DNA of 64,000 bases, from the NCBI GenBank assembly GCA_030278955.1, contig JAOANR010000014.1, forward strand, positions 21,082,068-21,146,067. Reading direction: 5' to 3'. Within the stretch, counting starts at the first letter, position 1. Each line of letters opens with the position of its first letter. This DNA comes from Hygrophila difformis. Taxonomy: Eukaryota; Streptophyta; Magnoliopsida; Lamiales; Acanthaceae. The translations under genes were made by a program, and so were the position numbers. Shown here piece after piece: positions 42,871 through 54,344 of this stretch. The notes beneath the pieces are model-generated. The model was not told the origin of the DNA. It saw nothing but the letters and a program-made list of their open reading frames with translations, and searched no databases.

Positions 42871-45650
42871 AGGTTTCCAAGTAGCTAGCTGCCCTTTATG
42901 TCCTTTTTACCACATCGAAACAATTCTCTTTATCTCCTCAAAGTGAAGATGAAAGTTTTTGGGCTTCGTTCTTTCATCAAGCTTCGATTGGCACCAATCT
43001 TAACCCACATAACCAAGAAACTGATACAGAGTCTGAGGTGTGCTTTCTTTGAACTTGACGCTCATATTAAATGCAATTTGTACTTATACAACAGTTCTAC
43101 TTCCCAAGTTTTAATTGGAGCCAGAACTTTACATGATTATGTTGGATGTCACTTCAATACATATTGTTCTAAGTTGCTAATTCCTTTTGTTCTATATTTG
43201 AGTTTTTGCATGGAGATTATCTAAATAAAAGGTACCCATGTAGTTGTATGGTTGTGGCTGCAATCACCTATTGCTCTAGTTTTCAATCTTTTATTACAAT
43301 TACGACCTTCATTATGAAAACCAACTGACCAACATTTCCTTCTTTTGGTGATCCATTTCTGGCACAAACAATACTAGTATTTGTATAATTAGAGTTAGAA
43401 TGTTCCTTTTCTTCACATTCCAGCATTCTGCTGAGGATTTTATCTCCACATCTTTGTTCCGCATGGACAATTGTGTGGAGCGAAAGTTTAGATGTTTACT
43501 GTTTTAATATCATAAGAGTAATTATAAGTAAGAAGTAGAATTTATACTATAAAAGTTTACTGTTTTTAGCAATTAGCACCAATATGTACTAATTAGTTGT
43601 GATGCTGTGAAATATTGTTGCTTTTTCGTTTCCTTATGGACTTCCTCATGCTTCAGGTGTTTCACCAAATAGCATTGAAGAGCTAGAAACCTTTGTTCGA
43701 AACTTTTTTCAATGTCTGCCGTCAACTGCAGTCATCTGCATTAGCTTGGTTACAGAGTTTGATGCTTGCCTAGTGACACAACTCTTGCAGTCTTCTCCCA
43801 CAATTCAATCATGGATTCGATTATCCCAGTTGGGTTCAGATGATCAGCATATTGTGCCGCTGCCAATATGGACAATCTTTAGGTATTATATCTTAAAACA
43901 ATGCACACTTGAGAATTATGTGCCAATAAGTAGACGTATCCTTGGGTTTCATATGCAATTGATAACATCTCTCCATTGTTTAGGCATGTGGTGGAGGAAC
44001 GTCACTATTCAAACAAGGAAAAGAATTGGAGGAAAAAGAGAAAATGTGATAAGTGTCTTGGCAAACTCTTGAAGTAAGTTCTGATTTCCGAAAAAATTAA
44101 CTTTCAGATTCCCTTAAAATGTTGTTATCATATATTCAACTTTTCCATATGTTATCCTTGATAATTAATAATTGGGCGTCACAACCTTTTATTTGAGTCG
44201 TTAATTTTCATTATAGTCCATGTTTATCTAAACAATCATCAAACCTCCATGCAAAAAATAACTTTATGGATCAAGGATGTGGAAAACTATGGGTTGAGTT
44301 CTTGAAGACATCTGCTTTTGGGGGAATGGTTAGATTGTGACTATATTGACTCTATTTACAATAACCTACTCGAGGACAACGATAGAGATTTTTTTGTAGC
44401 TAGTTGCAAGAAAAAAATGTTGCATTGGAATGCGGGCTCCACGATCTAAAGCATTAGTAGATTTTGAAAACAAAATTGAATCGTCATTTAAAGGAATGGT
44501 CAGTGTATTACTTGATGGAGATTGAATTGAAAGGAAGAAGAAAAGACCAATCATATTGGTTTTGGATTTTGAGGCGCAGGTATGTCTTTTACACTTGAAA
44601 TGTCATTGGGATCATTACCTTAGTATATTAAATTAACACTAATTTAAACATAGATGTAGCACAAAATGTGTGTGGTTTGGTTTCGTTTTATTTCTATTTT
44701 ACATTTGTCGAAGAATCTGACATTTTTCCTGAAGATGTTACTGTGGGAAAGCATTCCTGTTTTGAGAGACAGAGGTTTATAGGATGCCATTAGTTTTATA
44801 CCATCTTTCAACACTTGAAAAGATGCTTTCAAAACCCGAAACAACTTGAAATTACTTCCCAGATTTTCCAATAATAGATCACCTAGATTCATATTACTTG
44901 TTGAATCCAGGTGGTAATACTAATATTATCTATTATCAGACAAGACTTAAAAAATTGTTTAAAGATTGAAACATAGATGTACTTTCATATTTATAGTTGC
45001 ATGCTACAATGTTGTGTGCTTTACATTTCACAGTAAGTGAGTTCTAACAAACTTCTCATACAGTGAAGGGTTGAAACAACTCCCACAATTGCCGAACTTG
45101 TTCGGGCATTGAAAGATCATAACTTTTATGTATATTTATGACCATGGAGATGGTTAGCCAGATAAAAATGAACATTCGCTTCAGATTAGTTCTCACCTTG
45201 TCAAGTTTAATCATATATTGATTTAAGTTTAATAGACATGCAATATTTTTCCCGGTAAATTGAGGAATTCGATAAATGTGCTGCCGCTCTACTTAGTGGA
45301 TGTTGCAGCGGTGCTCTTTATTCACGAGGATGCTACAGGCCTGTAGAGCTTCCATCTCATACTTGTTGGGAGGGTCCTCATTCATAATCTCGAATTTGTG
45401 GGAAGTAAATGGTGATGATAGAGAAAAATTTGGAAGGATACTGCCAAAGGCATTGATAAGCGAAAGATCAATTGAGTGCCCTGAATTTAATGTATTATTG
45501 ACAGGAGACAAGTCTAGGTCCACAACATGTAATCATAGACGGAGGATTGGATCGTTTATTGGGGAGACTCGTGATGCTTGTCATTTCCCTTTTGCAAATG
45601 GTGCAGCAATGGTTTGCTATGGTGATCCAATCGGAATAGCCAATGTATAG
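42871..45650 (+). pseudogene. ESP1: Separase (ESP1) pseudogene, C-terminal protease block (left arm)
   Basis: Blocks: 42871-43037 (LAALYVLFTTSKQFS, SFWASFFHQASIGTNLN, after an in-frame TAG), 43657-43882 (EELETFVRNFFQCLPSTAVI, LLQSSPTIQSWIRLSQLG), 43983-44073 (NKEKNWRKKRKCDKCLGKLL), 44275-44579 (RPIILVLDFEAQ at the end), 44731-44810 (LLWESIPVLRDRG), 45063-45235 (catalytic His region read as YDHGDG in place of the usual GHGSG) and 45265-45650 (catalytic Cys region LLSGCCSGALYSRGCYRP, then shifted frame with FIISNLWEVNGDD and GAAMVCYGDPIG near the C-terminus). Stops and frameshifts interrupt it. These are the landmarks of the peptidase C50 domain. From 43590 on it forms the left arm of an inverted repeat. 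Confidence 0.88.
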
Positions 45651-45720
45651 GGCGCAACTGAGGAAAGGGAAAAGAAATAAGAATATGTTTTGAGCTTTTT
45701 TGAATTGGGGGATTCTGATC
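43590..45720. repeat. Long inverted repeat, left arm
   Basis: About 2.1 kb is complementary to 45771-47950, with substitutions and small indels (identity high but clearly below 95 percent by eye). The inner end is ATTGGGGGATTCTGATC against GATCAGAATCCCCAATTC. It covers separase exons and introns from EELETFVRNFF to the C-terminus. The 50-bp loop (45721-45770) contains a perfect small palindrome CAATCAAATGATTTTGATTG. Confidence 0.9.
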
Positions 45721-45770
45721 TAGCTATGATATCATTTCAATCAAATGATTTTGATTGTTATTCACATCAG

Positions 45771-47950
45771 GATCAGAATCCCCAATTCAAAAAACTCAGA
45801 ACATGTTCCCGTTCCTTTTCTTTTTCCTCAGTTGCGCCCTATTCGTCTTGCCTTTTGGCTATTCCGGTTGGATCACCATAGCATACCACTGCTGCACCAT
45901 TTGCAAAAGGGAAACAACAAGGATCACGAGCCTCCCAATAAACGATCCAATCATCCGTCTATGATTACATGTTGTGGACCTAGACTTGTCTCCTATCGAT
46001 AATACATTAAATTTATGGCACTCAATTGATCTTTTGCTTATCAATGCCTTCAGCGTATCCTCCCAAATTTTTCTCCGTCATCACCATTTACTTCCCACAG
46101 ATTCGAGATTATGAATGAGTATCCTTCCAACAAGTATGAGATGGGAGCTTCTATAGGCCTGTAGCATCCTCGTGAATAAAGAACACCGCTGTAACATCCA
46201 ATAAGTAGAGCGGCAACACATTTATCAAATTCCTCAATTTACAGGGGATACATTGCATACATGTTAAAATTAAATCAATATGATTAAACTTGACAATGTG
46301 AGCAGTAATATGAAGGGACTGTTCATTTTTCTCTGCCTTACAATCTGCATGGTCATAATATACATAGAAGTTATGATTTTTCAATGCCTGAACAAGTTCG
46401 ACAACTGTGGGAGGAGCTATTCCAACCTTTCCCTGTATGAGAAGTTTGTTAGAATTCACATAATGTGAAATGCGAAGCACACAACATTGTAGCTAACTTG
46501 CAAGTATAAATGTGAAGGTACCTCTATGTTTCAATTTTTAAACAACTTTTTAACTCTTGTCTCATAATAGATCATATTAGTATTACCACCTGGATTCAAC
46601 AAATAATATGAATATATGGGATCTATTATTGGGAAATCTAGGACAGTAGTTTCAAGTTGTTTCGGATTTTGACAGCATCTTTTTTAGTGTTGAAAGATAG
46701 TACATACTGATGACATCCTATAAACCTCTTTGTCTCTCAAAATAGGCATGCTTTCCCACGGTAACATCTGAAGGAAAAATGTTAAATTCGTTGACAAATG
46801 TAAAAGAGAAATAAAACCAACCCACAAACGTTTTGTACTACATCTATGTTTAAATTAATCTTAATTTACATATACTAAGGTAATGATCACAATGACATTT
46901 CAAGTGAAAAAGACACACCTGCACCTCAAAATCCAAAATTAATATGATTGGTCTTTTGTTCTTCCTTTCAATTTAATCTCCATCAAGTGATACATTGACC
47001 ATTCCTTTAAATGACGATTCAATTTTGTTTTCAAAATCTATTGATGCTTTAGATTGTTGAGCCCGCATTCCAATGCAACAAATTTTTTTTTTTCTTGCAA
47101 CTAGCTGCAAAAAATCTCTAATGCCGTCCTCGAGAAGGCTTTTGTGAACAGGGTCCATATAGTCACAATATAACCATCCCCCCGAAAGCAGATGTCTCCA
47201 AGGACCCAAACAGTAATTTTCCATATCCCTGATTTAGAAAGTTATTTTTGGCATGAAGGTTTTATGATTCTTTAGATAAACACAGGCTGTCCACAGATAA
47301 TAGGCTAGTAGAATGAATACTGTTATGAAAGTTAACGACTCAAATAAAAGGTTGTGATGCCCAATTATTAATTATCAAGGATAACATATGGAAAAGTTGA
47401 ATATAGGATAACAATATTTTCTAGGGAAGCTTAGAGTTTATTTTTTTGGAAATCAGAACTTACTTCAAGAGTTTGCCAAGACACTCATCACATTTTCTCT
47501 TTTTCCTCCAATTCTTTTCCTTGTTTGAATAGTGACGTCCCTCCATCACATGCCTAAACAATGGAGCGATGTTATCAATCGTAGAGGAAACCCAAGGCCG
47601 CGTCCACTTATCGGCACAAAATTCTCAAGTGTGCATTGTTTTATGATATAATACCTTTAAAGGTTTTCCATATTGGCAGCAACACAATTTGCTTATCATC
47701 TGAACCCAATTGGGATAATAGAATCCATGCTTAAATTGTGCGAGAAGAGCGCAAGAGTTGTGTTAGTAGGCAAGCATCAGATCCTATAACCTAGTAAAAT
47801 GTAGATGACAGGTTTGGTGGTGGACATTGAAAAAAGTTTCGAACAAAGGTTTCTAGCTCTTCAATGCTATCTGGTGAAGACTCGAAGCATGAGTAAGTCC
47901 TAAGGAAACAAAAAAGCGAGAATAGTATTTCACGGCATCACAATTAATAT
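45771..47950 (-). pseudogene. ESP1: Inverted separase protease copy (right arm)
   Basis: On the minus strand this repeats the 3' separase blocks in order: ELETFVRNFFQC (about 47860-47830), a block at 47224-46973 beginning MENYCLGPWRHLLSGGWLYC, RPIILILDFEVQ (about 46930), MLPWESMPILRDKEVYRM (about 46760-46705), PPTVVELVQALKNHNFYVYY with YDHAD at the His site (about 46420-46340), and a Cys-region block with LLIGCYSGVLYSRGCYRP, then SYLLEGYSFIISNLWEVN in one frame (about 46230-46090). Several exons are less damaged than in the left arm. Frameshifts still occur nearer the C-terminus (about 46070-45860), so it is not a functional gene. Introns are retained, so the copy arose at DNA level. Confidence 0.85.
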
Positions 47951-48079
47951 CCATTGATAGTTTTCAATCTTTTATTACAATAACGATAGCCGTGACATAC
48001 TAATTAATATCCATTGATACTTTTCAATCTTCTATTACAATCAATATCCATTGATAGTACTAATCAAATGTGATGCTGT
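47951..48079. repeat. Short shuffled repeats beyond the right arm
   Basis: The phrase TTTTCAATCTTTTATTACAA occurs here in direct orientation twice (near 47963 and, slightly changed, 48023). It also lies at about 43278 left of the left arm. GTGATGCTGTGAAATA also recurs near 43600, 48071 and inverted near 47930. These indicate further local rearrangement of separase intron DNA. Confidence 0.65.
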
Positions 48080-48348
48080 GAAATACTTCACTCGTTTGGG
48101 AAGATTGCAACATTGGATTAGTTGCAACTATTCACATAAACACATTAAGTTAAAATTTTATCATAATTATACAAGTTAAAATATAAACATATGAGATCTT
48201 GTTACATTCATCTCGTCATATAGTTTTTAAATATCAAATTTTTAGAATTTTTTACTTGTACCGAACTTGAGCTATTAATGGTTTAAAATATGTATTGGAC
48301 TGCGTACACTGTACGTCCTTAACAATTAAAAAGGAACGGAGAAAATAC
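48080..48348. mobile_element. Degenerate Stowaway-like MITE
   Basis: Starts near TACTTCACTCGTTTGGGAAG and ends AAAGGAACGGAGAAAATA. Internal phrases (AGATCTTGTTA, CTCGTC, GTATTGGACTGCGTACA) match the other Stowaway copies at 3902 and 50593. The termini are diverged. Confidence 0.6.
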
Positions 48349-50116
48349 TAATTAATTGGGATGCCGTGAAAACTATCAAAAAAACGCCCATGGGAAACTG
48401 CCACTTCTTCATTCCATTCTTTATGGAAAAAACAAATTATAAAGATATAATTTCATATATCTGAAATTCTTATGCAAATAAGATATTAATTGGAAAATTA
48501 ATATTAAGATTACCATCCAAAATTATTTATTATCATGATTATAAATATATGTATTAAAAGGATTAAATATAGTAAAACTATATAAATTACTTGGTTAACT
48601 CGGTCAACATTATGTTGGAAATTTTTGGGCTATTAATTTTCATGGTTTATAAGTATTTAGTATTAATTCTTGAGGCCTGAAAGAGATTAGGAATTGGAGT
48701 TTAGGTGCTCTATGAGCTTCCACATTTGGATAAGTTTTGGGAATTTTAAATCCTTGAGTTTTTCTTATCTTTTGTTGACTTATTTGCCATTGTATATTTC
48801 TCATTCAAACGGGCCCTATGTTCTATAGTATATTTCTCATTTTATTTTATATATGTGGATGATCCATGCCGTATGACTATGACCCCTTTGCTTCTGTTGG
48901 CAGCATTGTCATCCTCTACTATTGTGTTTTTATAGGCTCAATTTCAAACTTCTATTGTTTGATTGATATTAGTAAATTAATGTTAGTTTTTTAGTAATTG
49001 AAATTGATGGAACCAAATTATTACTTATGTATAGTCAGTCTTATGTATACATATGTATGTTAACAGCATTACAGTACTGTTATGTGCAAATGCATTTACA
49101 TAGATATGCTTCAAGAGGGACTAAGATTGGCAAAAAAAAAAAAAAAAAACTTGGGAATGTTGTCAATGAAAATTGTGTTTCTTTTGCTGTGTTTATAACA
49201 TTCTTAGTTCTTTTCCATCAACCCTCTTTGATTGCTCCTTTATATCTCGATAAAATATTCTTGATATTTTTGTGCTTAAACCAATAATTTTTTTCTATGT
49301 TTTAGGGTCGGATCACTTTCAAACCAATATTGATGTGCATCAATTTAGGTATACAGTGAGGAAAGGATTTGAGGCTCTAAGAGAATGCCTGAAGCAAGGA
49401 AGGGATACTTTGACGTTTACATGTAAAAGCATATGTTAATATTTTCTACCACATTCCCGCCCATTGGGCTGGGCTAATATTAGTTGGGACAAAAACATAT
49501 AGATCTTCTTTTTTGGTTGGCAATTTCTAGTGACACAAAAATAACTATCCTCACATAATGGTTCACCAAATAAACTATTGAGATAAATATTTTTTTGGCC
49601 ATTATAAGGCTCAAATTCCATATTTGGGCCACGAACAATTGAATTTTAAGAATTGGGCCACATCAAGGCGTTTGGGCTGATTTTCCTAGCCAAATAGACA
49701 AAAGATGCACCTTCATGGGCTGCGTGTTACCCACTCGCCCAATAGCCAGAAAATTGGTCTCACATTTTTAATGGCCACACGATTTTAGACATTTTGAACA
49801 TGCTTTTGGACATTGTGAGGTGGATGAATGGAAGGTGGATGAATGGGTCGTCGAAGCCCCTAACTTTCGCTATCGAATGCCTCCTCGTACTTATCAACCA
49901 CGTCAACAAAGACGACTTTGGATGCCTAAAATTTACCAAAATGATAGATATGGAACCGAGCTCCCAATCCATCTTCCAAGGACACATGTGCCGCAAAACC
50001 CTCAACCGTAGCAACCAAACCCTACTACTATTCCACATTCCACAAGCCCGGCCGCAAAATCCAACTATTCCAAATGTTAGCGACATTGCTGAAGGAGATC
50101 AAGTCTGCATCTTTAT
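48349..50116. other. Intergenic DNA with weak exon-like patches
   Basis: Mostly AT-rich. After a TTTTAG acceptor-like site at about 49307 there is a stretch encoding DVHQFRYTVRKGFEALREC and LKQGRD, not recognised. At 49820-50011 a plus frame contains APNFRYRMPPRTYQPRQQRR, also not recognised. Neither has enough context to call a gene. Confidence 0.35.
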
Positions 50117-50360
50117 TACTACCTCCGTTTCCGTGAAAGTGAAAGTTTGTTTTTTGACACTATTTAGTATTCAACTTTAATTCACGTTTATATAATAGTT
50201 ATACAAGGAAAAATTTAGTCAAGTGAGATCTTGTTAGAATCGTCTCCTCTTATAGTTTTAGAATATCAAATTTTTATAATTTTTATTTATATACAACTTA
50301 AGTTATTCATTGTTAAAATATGAATTGAATTGCGTGCACAGAGTAAATGTTGCAAATTTA
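50117..50360. mobile_element. Degenerate Stowaway-like MITE
   Basis: Begins CTACCTCCGTTTCCG and contains the family phrases GAGATCTTGTTAGAATCGTCTC and TTGAATTGCGTGCACA. The right terminus is unclear. Confidence 0.55.
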
Positions 50361-50592
50361 TGAAAACATAGTACAATTTTTTTTTTTAAATTCATACATG
50401 ATTCAATTTCTAATTATTAATGGCTACATTTTGCATCTATATATCAACCCTAATTAGGAGTAATATAATTGTTGTCTGTCCCATGAACCCGAATAATTTC
50501 TCCTAATCATTTTGGTTTCAAAATTTTAGCCTATTTCCCCGATATTCTTTTTTTTCATTAGCATATGTAAAAGTATATTCTACTAATTTCTA

Positions 50593-50852
50593 CTTTCTTC
50601 GTTCTTATTTATTTGCTACGAATTCACCCAGCATGCAGTCCAATGCACATTTTAAACCATTAATAACTCAATTCCGGTACAAGTAAAAATTCTAAAAGTT
50701 CGATATTTAAAAACTACACAATGAGACGAATCTAACAAAATTTCTCTGGGCTATATTTTCACTTATATAACTATAATAAAACTTTAAATGAAAGTGTGTG
50801 GGTGAATAGTGCCTAAAATCCCAATGTGGCAAATAAAAAGAAACGGAGGAAG
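50593..50852. mobile_element. Stowaway-type MITE
   Basis: 260 bp flanked by TA (50591-50592, 50853-50854), with imperfect inverted ends CTTTCTTCGTTC and GAAACGGAGGAAG. The internal phrase AGACGAATCTAACAA is the complement of the family motif in the MITE at 3902. Confidence 0.85.
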
Positions 50853-50873
50853 TATTAAAAGAAAAAGCAAGTC

Positions 50874-50875
50874 AA

Positions 50876-50922
<47 letters not shown>
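50874..50922. repeat. AAT microsatellite beside Athila insertion
   Basis: About 16 AAT units ending nine bp before the CTCAT target duplication. Confidence 0.9.
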
Positions 50923-50926
<4 letters not shown>

Positions 50927-50930
50927 TACA

Positions 50931-50935
50931 CTCAT
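50931..50935. repeat. Target site duplication CTCAT (left side of right Athila copy)
   Basis: Identical to 13592-13596, which flanks the other end of the other copy. Confidence 0.7.
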
Positions 50936-52919
50936 TGATGAGTGATTTTCACTACTCATATTTTACCACAAGCGGATGGTTGTCATCAAGTAATAAAAAC
51001 CGGTGAATATCGGGTCGAATCCACAGGGAATTTCAGAATATTATTTCATTCCGGAGAAATTTTAATTGTTCTTAAGTTCATTAATTATATTTAATATATT
51101 TAAAAAGATTTTGATTAATTCTAATGGTGATTTAAATTAAAACAGTGACATTAAGTTAAAATAAAGCAAATTAAAATTTTAATTAATAAAAATACTAATG
51201 GGAGTTGCTTGTAATATTTTAAATATTGCAATCTTTATTATAAAATAGAAATTGTGCAATAATTTGACATTTCCCAATGTTCTAAAAGTCAATTTCTTAA
51301 ATTTAAATATTTTTATAAAGATTAAAAATATAATAATCTACTAAAAATTCCAAATTATGCTTAAACGGACTTCATGGAAGCTGATTAGATTATCTAACAT
51401 TTTGCAATCATTATTCTAGGCCTAAATTTGAGTCTTTCCCAAGCATACAAATTTTCCTATAGCAATTAATAGGCACTTTTCATTTTCCAAATCATTGTGC
51501 ACATGCCAGAATCCATTTTTAATGTAATTTATTCCCAATTCCGGTACTAAAATATTAATTCTACTTTTTATCTCCCGATTTCGCAAAGCAGAATTTATGG
51601 AATTAGATTCTAACATTTAAATTATGCAAAACAGTGTAAATAATCTAACAATTATGGTAAAATAACAATAAAACATGGTAAACTGGATTTAATTAACAAT
51701 ATTAAAATACAGACAGATTAGATTTAATGCCAGATTACTAAAAATAGATGGCACAGATTGATCGATCAATTTGGTTTCTAGCAGATTAACATTTCAGATT
51801 ACAGAATTGATAAAAACATAAAATCTCGATCAATATTTCAGGCATCTGACATACAATCCCAATACAGAGTCTAATATTATAGCAGATTTATCCAGTTTAA
51901 GCGATCAAAATTAGCAGATTCTTATTCCTAAACACAGAACATCGATCAAAAACAGATTAATCAAAATTCCAGATTTCAGAATAAAACATCGACATATTAT
52001 ATGCTTCCATAAAAGATGAATTCGTACTTCAAAGTGATTCTGAACTCCCGTTCTAGAACACTTCTAACACGAACAATACAGAAATCCGTCTACAAATTAA
52101 GAACATGATAGCAGATTACATTTAGAGGCAATTTCAATTCATTACAATGCAAGAAAAAGAAAGGCAACACCTAGAATAGGAAGAACACGCCCAGAACAGC
52201 GTCCTTGATGCATTCCTCCGGCATGATTTTGTGTTTCTGGCCTTCTTCTCCCATTAGCAGATGTTTACAGAATGTGTATGTTCGAAAATATGAGTCTGTC
52301 TGTCGAAAAAAATGAAGAAAACGGTGTTTAAAACCGAGTTCGGGAAGTTAAGAAACTGCTCAACCGCGACTGTGGCGCCTAATGTGGCGCTCGGAAGAGG
52401 TTTTAGGCGCCACCAAGAAGCTGCGGCGCATAACGACGATTTTCCAAATTTCAGTATGTGGCGCATTTTTCGGCGCTCGGAGATCATTTTAGGCGCCACC
52501 CAGCTTATGCGGCGCATTCTGAAGCTTTTTCCATCCGAAATTTTCCCAAGTGTTGATGCGGCGCCTGATGTGGCGCTCAGGGCTCGATTTGGGCGCCGAC
52601 ATGCCTATGCGGCGCATTCTGGGCACAGTCCAGTGTTGAAAAATCCGAACTTGACATCTTTTGTTCTCCGAACATCTTCTTTCTTCATTTTAATGCCTGC
52701 AACATCATTGCAATGTCTTAGAATTGCTAAAGTCTTATTAAAAAGCATAAAACAAGGTAAATTGAGCTCAAATAAGCTCAATTTAATCAATCTTATTAAT
52801 ATTTACACATCACATGAAATGTACACTAAAAAGCAGTAAAATAGGATCTCATACATGCAATTTAGGTTCTTTTTATCATAATTTGAGCTTATTTAAATGT
52901 GGTTTCACAGGGTGCATCA
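50936..52919 (-). repeat. 3' LTR of the right Athila copy
   Basis: 1984 bp, ends TGATGAG...GTGCATCA, near-identical to 11609-13591. It contains the three-module GGCGC array at 52372-52620. Its internal edge is set by the change from LTR sequence to ACATCCTCACACTT, the complement of the polypurine tract. Confidence 0.93.
52372..52620. repeat. GGCGC module array inside the 3' LTR
   Basis: Same three modules as 13041-13290. I saw no substitution within the array. Confidence 0.8.
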
Positions 52920-52934
52920 ACATCCTCACACTTA
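52920..52934 (-). promoter_or_regulatory. Polypurine tract of the Athila element
   Basis: The minus strand reads AAGTGTGAGGATGT directly before the 3' LTR, a purine-rich tract at the expected place. Confidence 0.6.
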
Positions 52935-54344
52935 AATATTGCTCGTCCCTTGAGCAATGAGATCAATTAGCACATCAACTTGCCAATCAAGATAATAAAG
53001 ATAAAGTCTTTATAGTTCTGCCAAATCATAGATTTCAACAATAAAATGAGATAAAAGGGTTCAAAGTTTAATGTACTAGAACTAGGCAAATTGGTATGCA
53101 TCAGCTATTAGAACCAGATATCCAAAGCACTTACAATACAGAAAACAGATTAATTATACATAGCACTTAATATGGGAAAGTGAATAATGTAAATATGCTT
53201 TTCTATTCCAGTCTTTAAATATGCTCAATCTATGGCTAGGTTTCACTATATTCTAGACACTTTGGCTGAGTTGTAGACGGTTGAATTCCAAAAGCTACTC
53301 GTGTCACCGAATATGTGCCAGTCATCCAGTCAAGAGTTTATGAATTCTATTTGATCACCCTGTTTTTCTTTTTCTTCTCTTTTTTTTTTAATCTTGCATT
53401 CTTTAATTTTCTTTTCTTTTTCTTTTTGCAAGATAACTTGTTTTGTTTTGTTTTGTTTTTCTCTTTTTTTTTTACAGGGTTCTCACTCTGACTTTATTTT
53501 AATTAAGCATTTAAAAAGACTTAGAACGAGCATATTTATTTATAAATAATGATAACTCTCCACATTTCAAATAACTAGTCTAATTAATCAAATAGTTTTC
53601 TGCAAGGCAAATAGAATTGTCATCAATAGTCCAAACAACTTGCATAACAATTTGACAAAGTCTAGAACTTTAAACTAAGAAACCTAACACTCATTAAATT
53701 GTAAAATCGGATTAGAGCAGAACATTTAGACTTATTTGGATTTTCTCCAGATTGGCATTGATGTGATAATCTCTAAATAATAGCACCACTGGGAAAACAC
53801 AATTTAAATTTAAAATAACTAAACATGCATGTACTATTTTATTTAAAGCATAGAAAATAAGAAAATAAACTAAAATTAAATTAACTCAAGCTCTTACCCT
53901 ATTCTTCATGCGAATTGATAACATAATACATGAAAAGATCACACCTGGAATATGTAGATCCTAGAAATTCTTTCACCGTATTGAATGTTCCCCTTTTGCT
54001 TGCTTCTCATGGCATATCCTGCTTCTTTTTATATTTATATGATATTTGCTCATACAAAGATAATTGTTAGAACACATGGTAATTTATAGATTCAAGCAAT
54101 TAAAATTCTGTCCTTTATTTATTTAATTCAGATTTTTGCTTTTTTACTAATTATTTTCGTCCATTAAATAAATAAAGACAGATTTAATTAAATATTAAAT
54201 TCCATAAATTTACCAAAAGCAAAATACCACAAATTCTAGCAACTATTACATAAAGAAGCTAATTAAATAAGCAAAATAGCACCAAAATAGTTCTAACTAT
54301 TACAAATTAAACCAAAAAGGGAGCAATCGTATCTAATCAAAAAT
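52935..54344. other. Athila 3' non-coding region
   Basis: About 1.4 kb between the last ORF stop and the polypurine tract. It is AT-rich with a pyrimidine tract at 53363-53475 (TTTTC repeats, TTTTG repeats). No ORF of interest. Confidence 0.55.
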
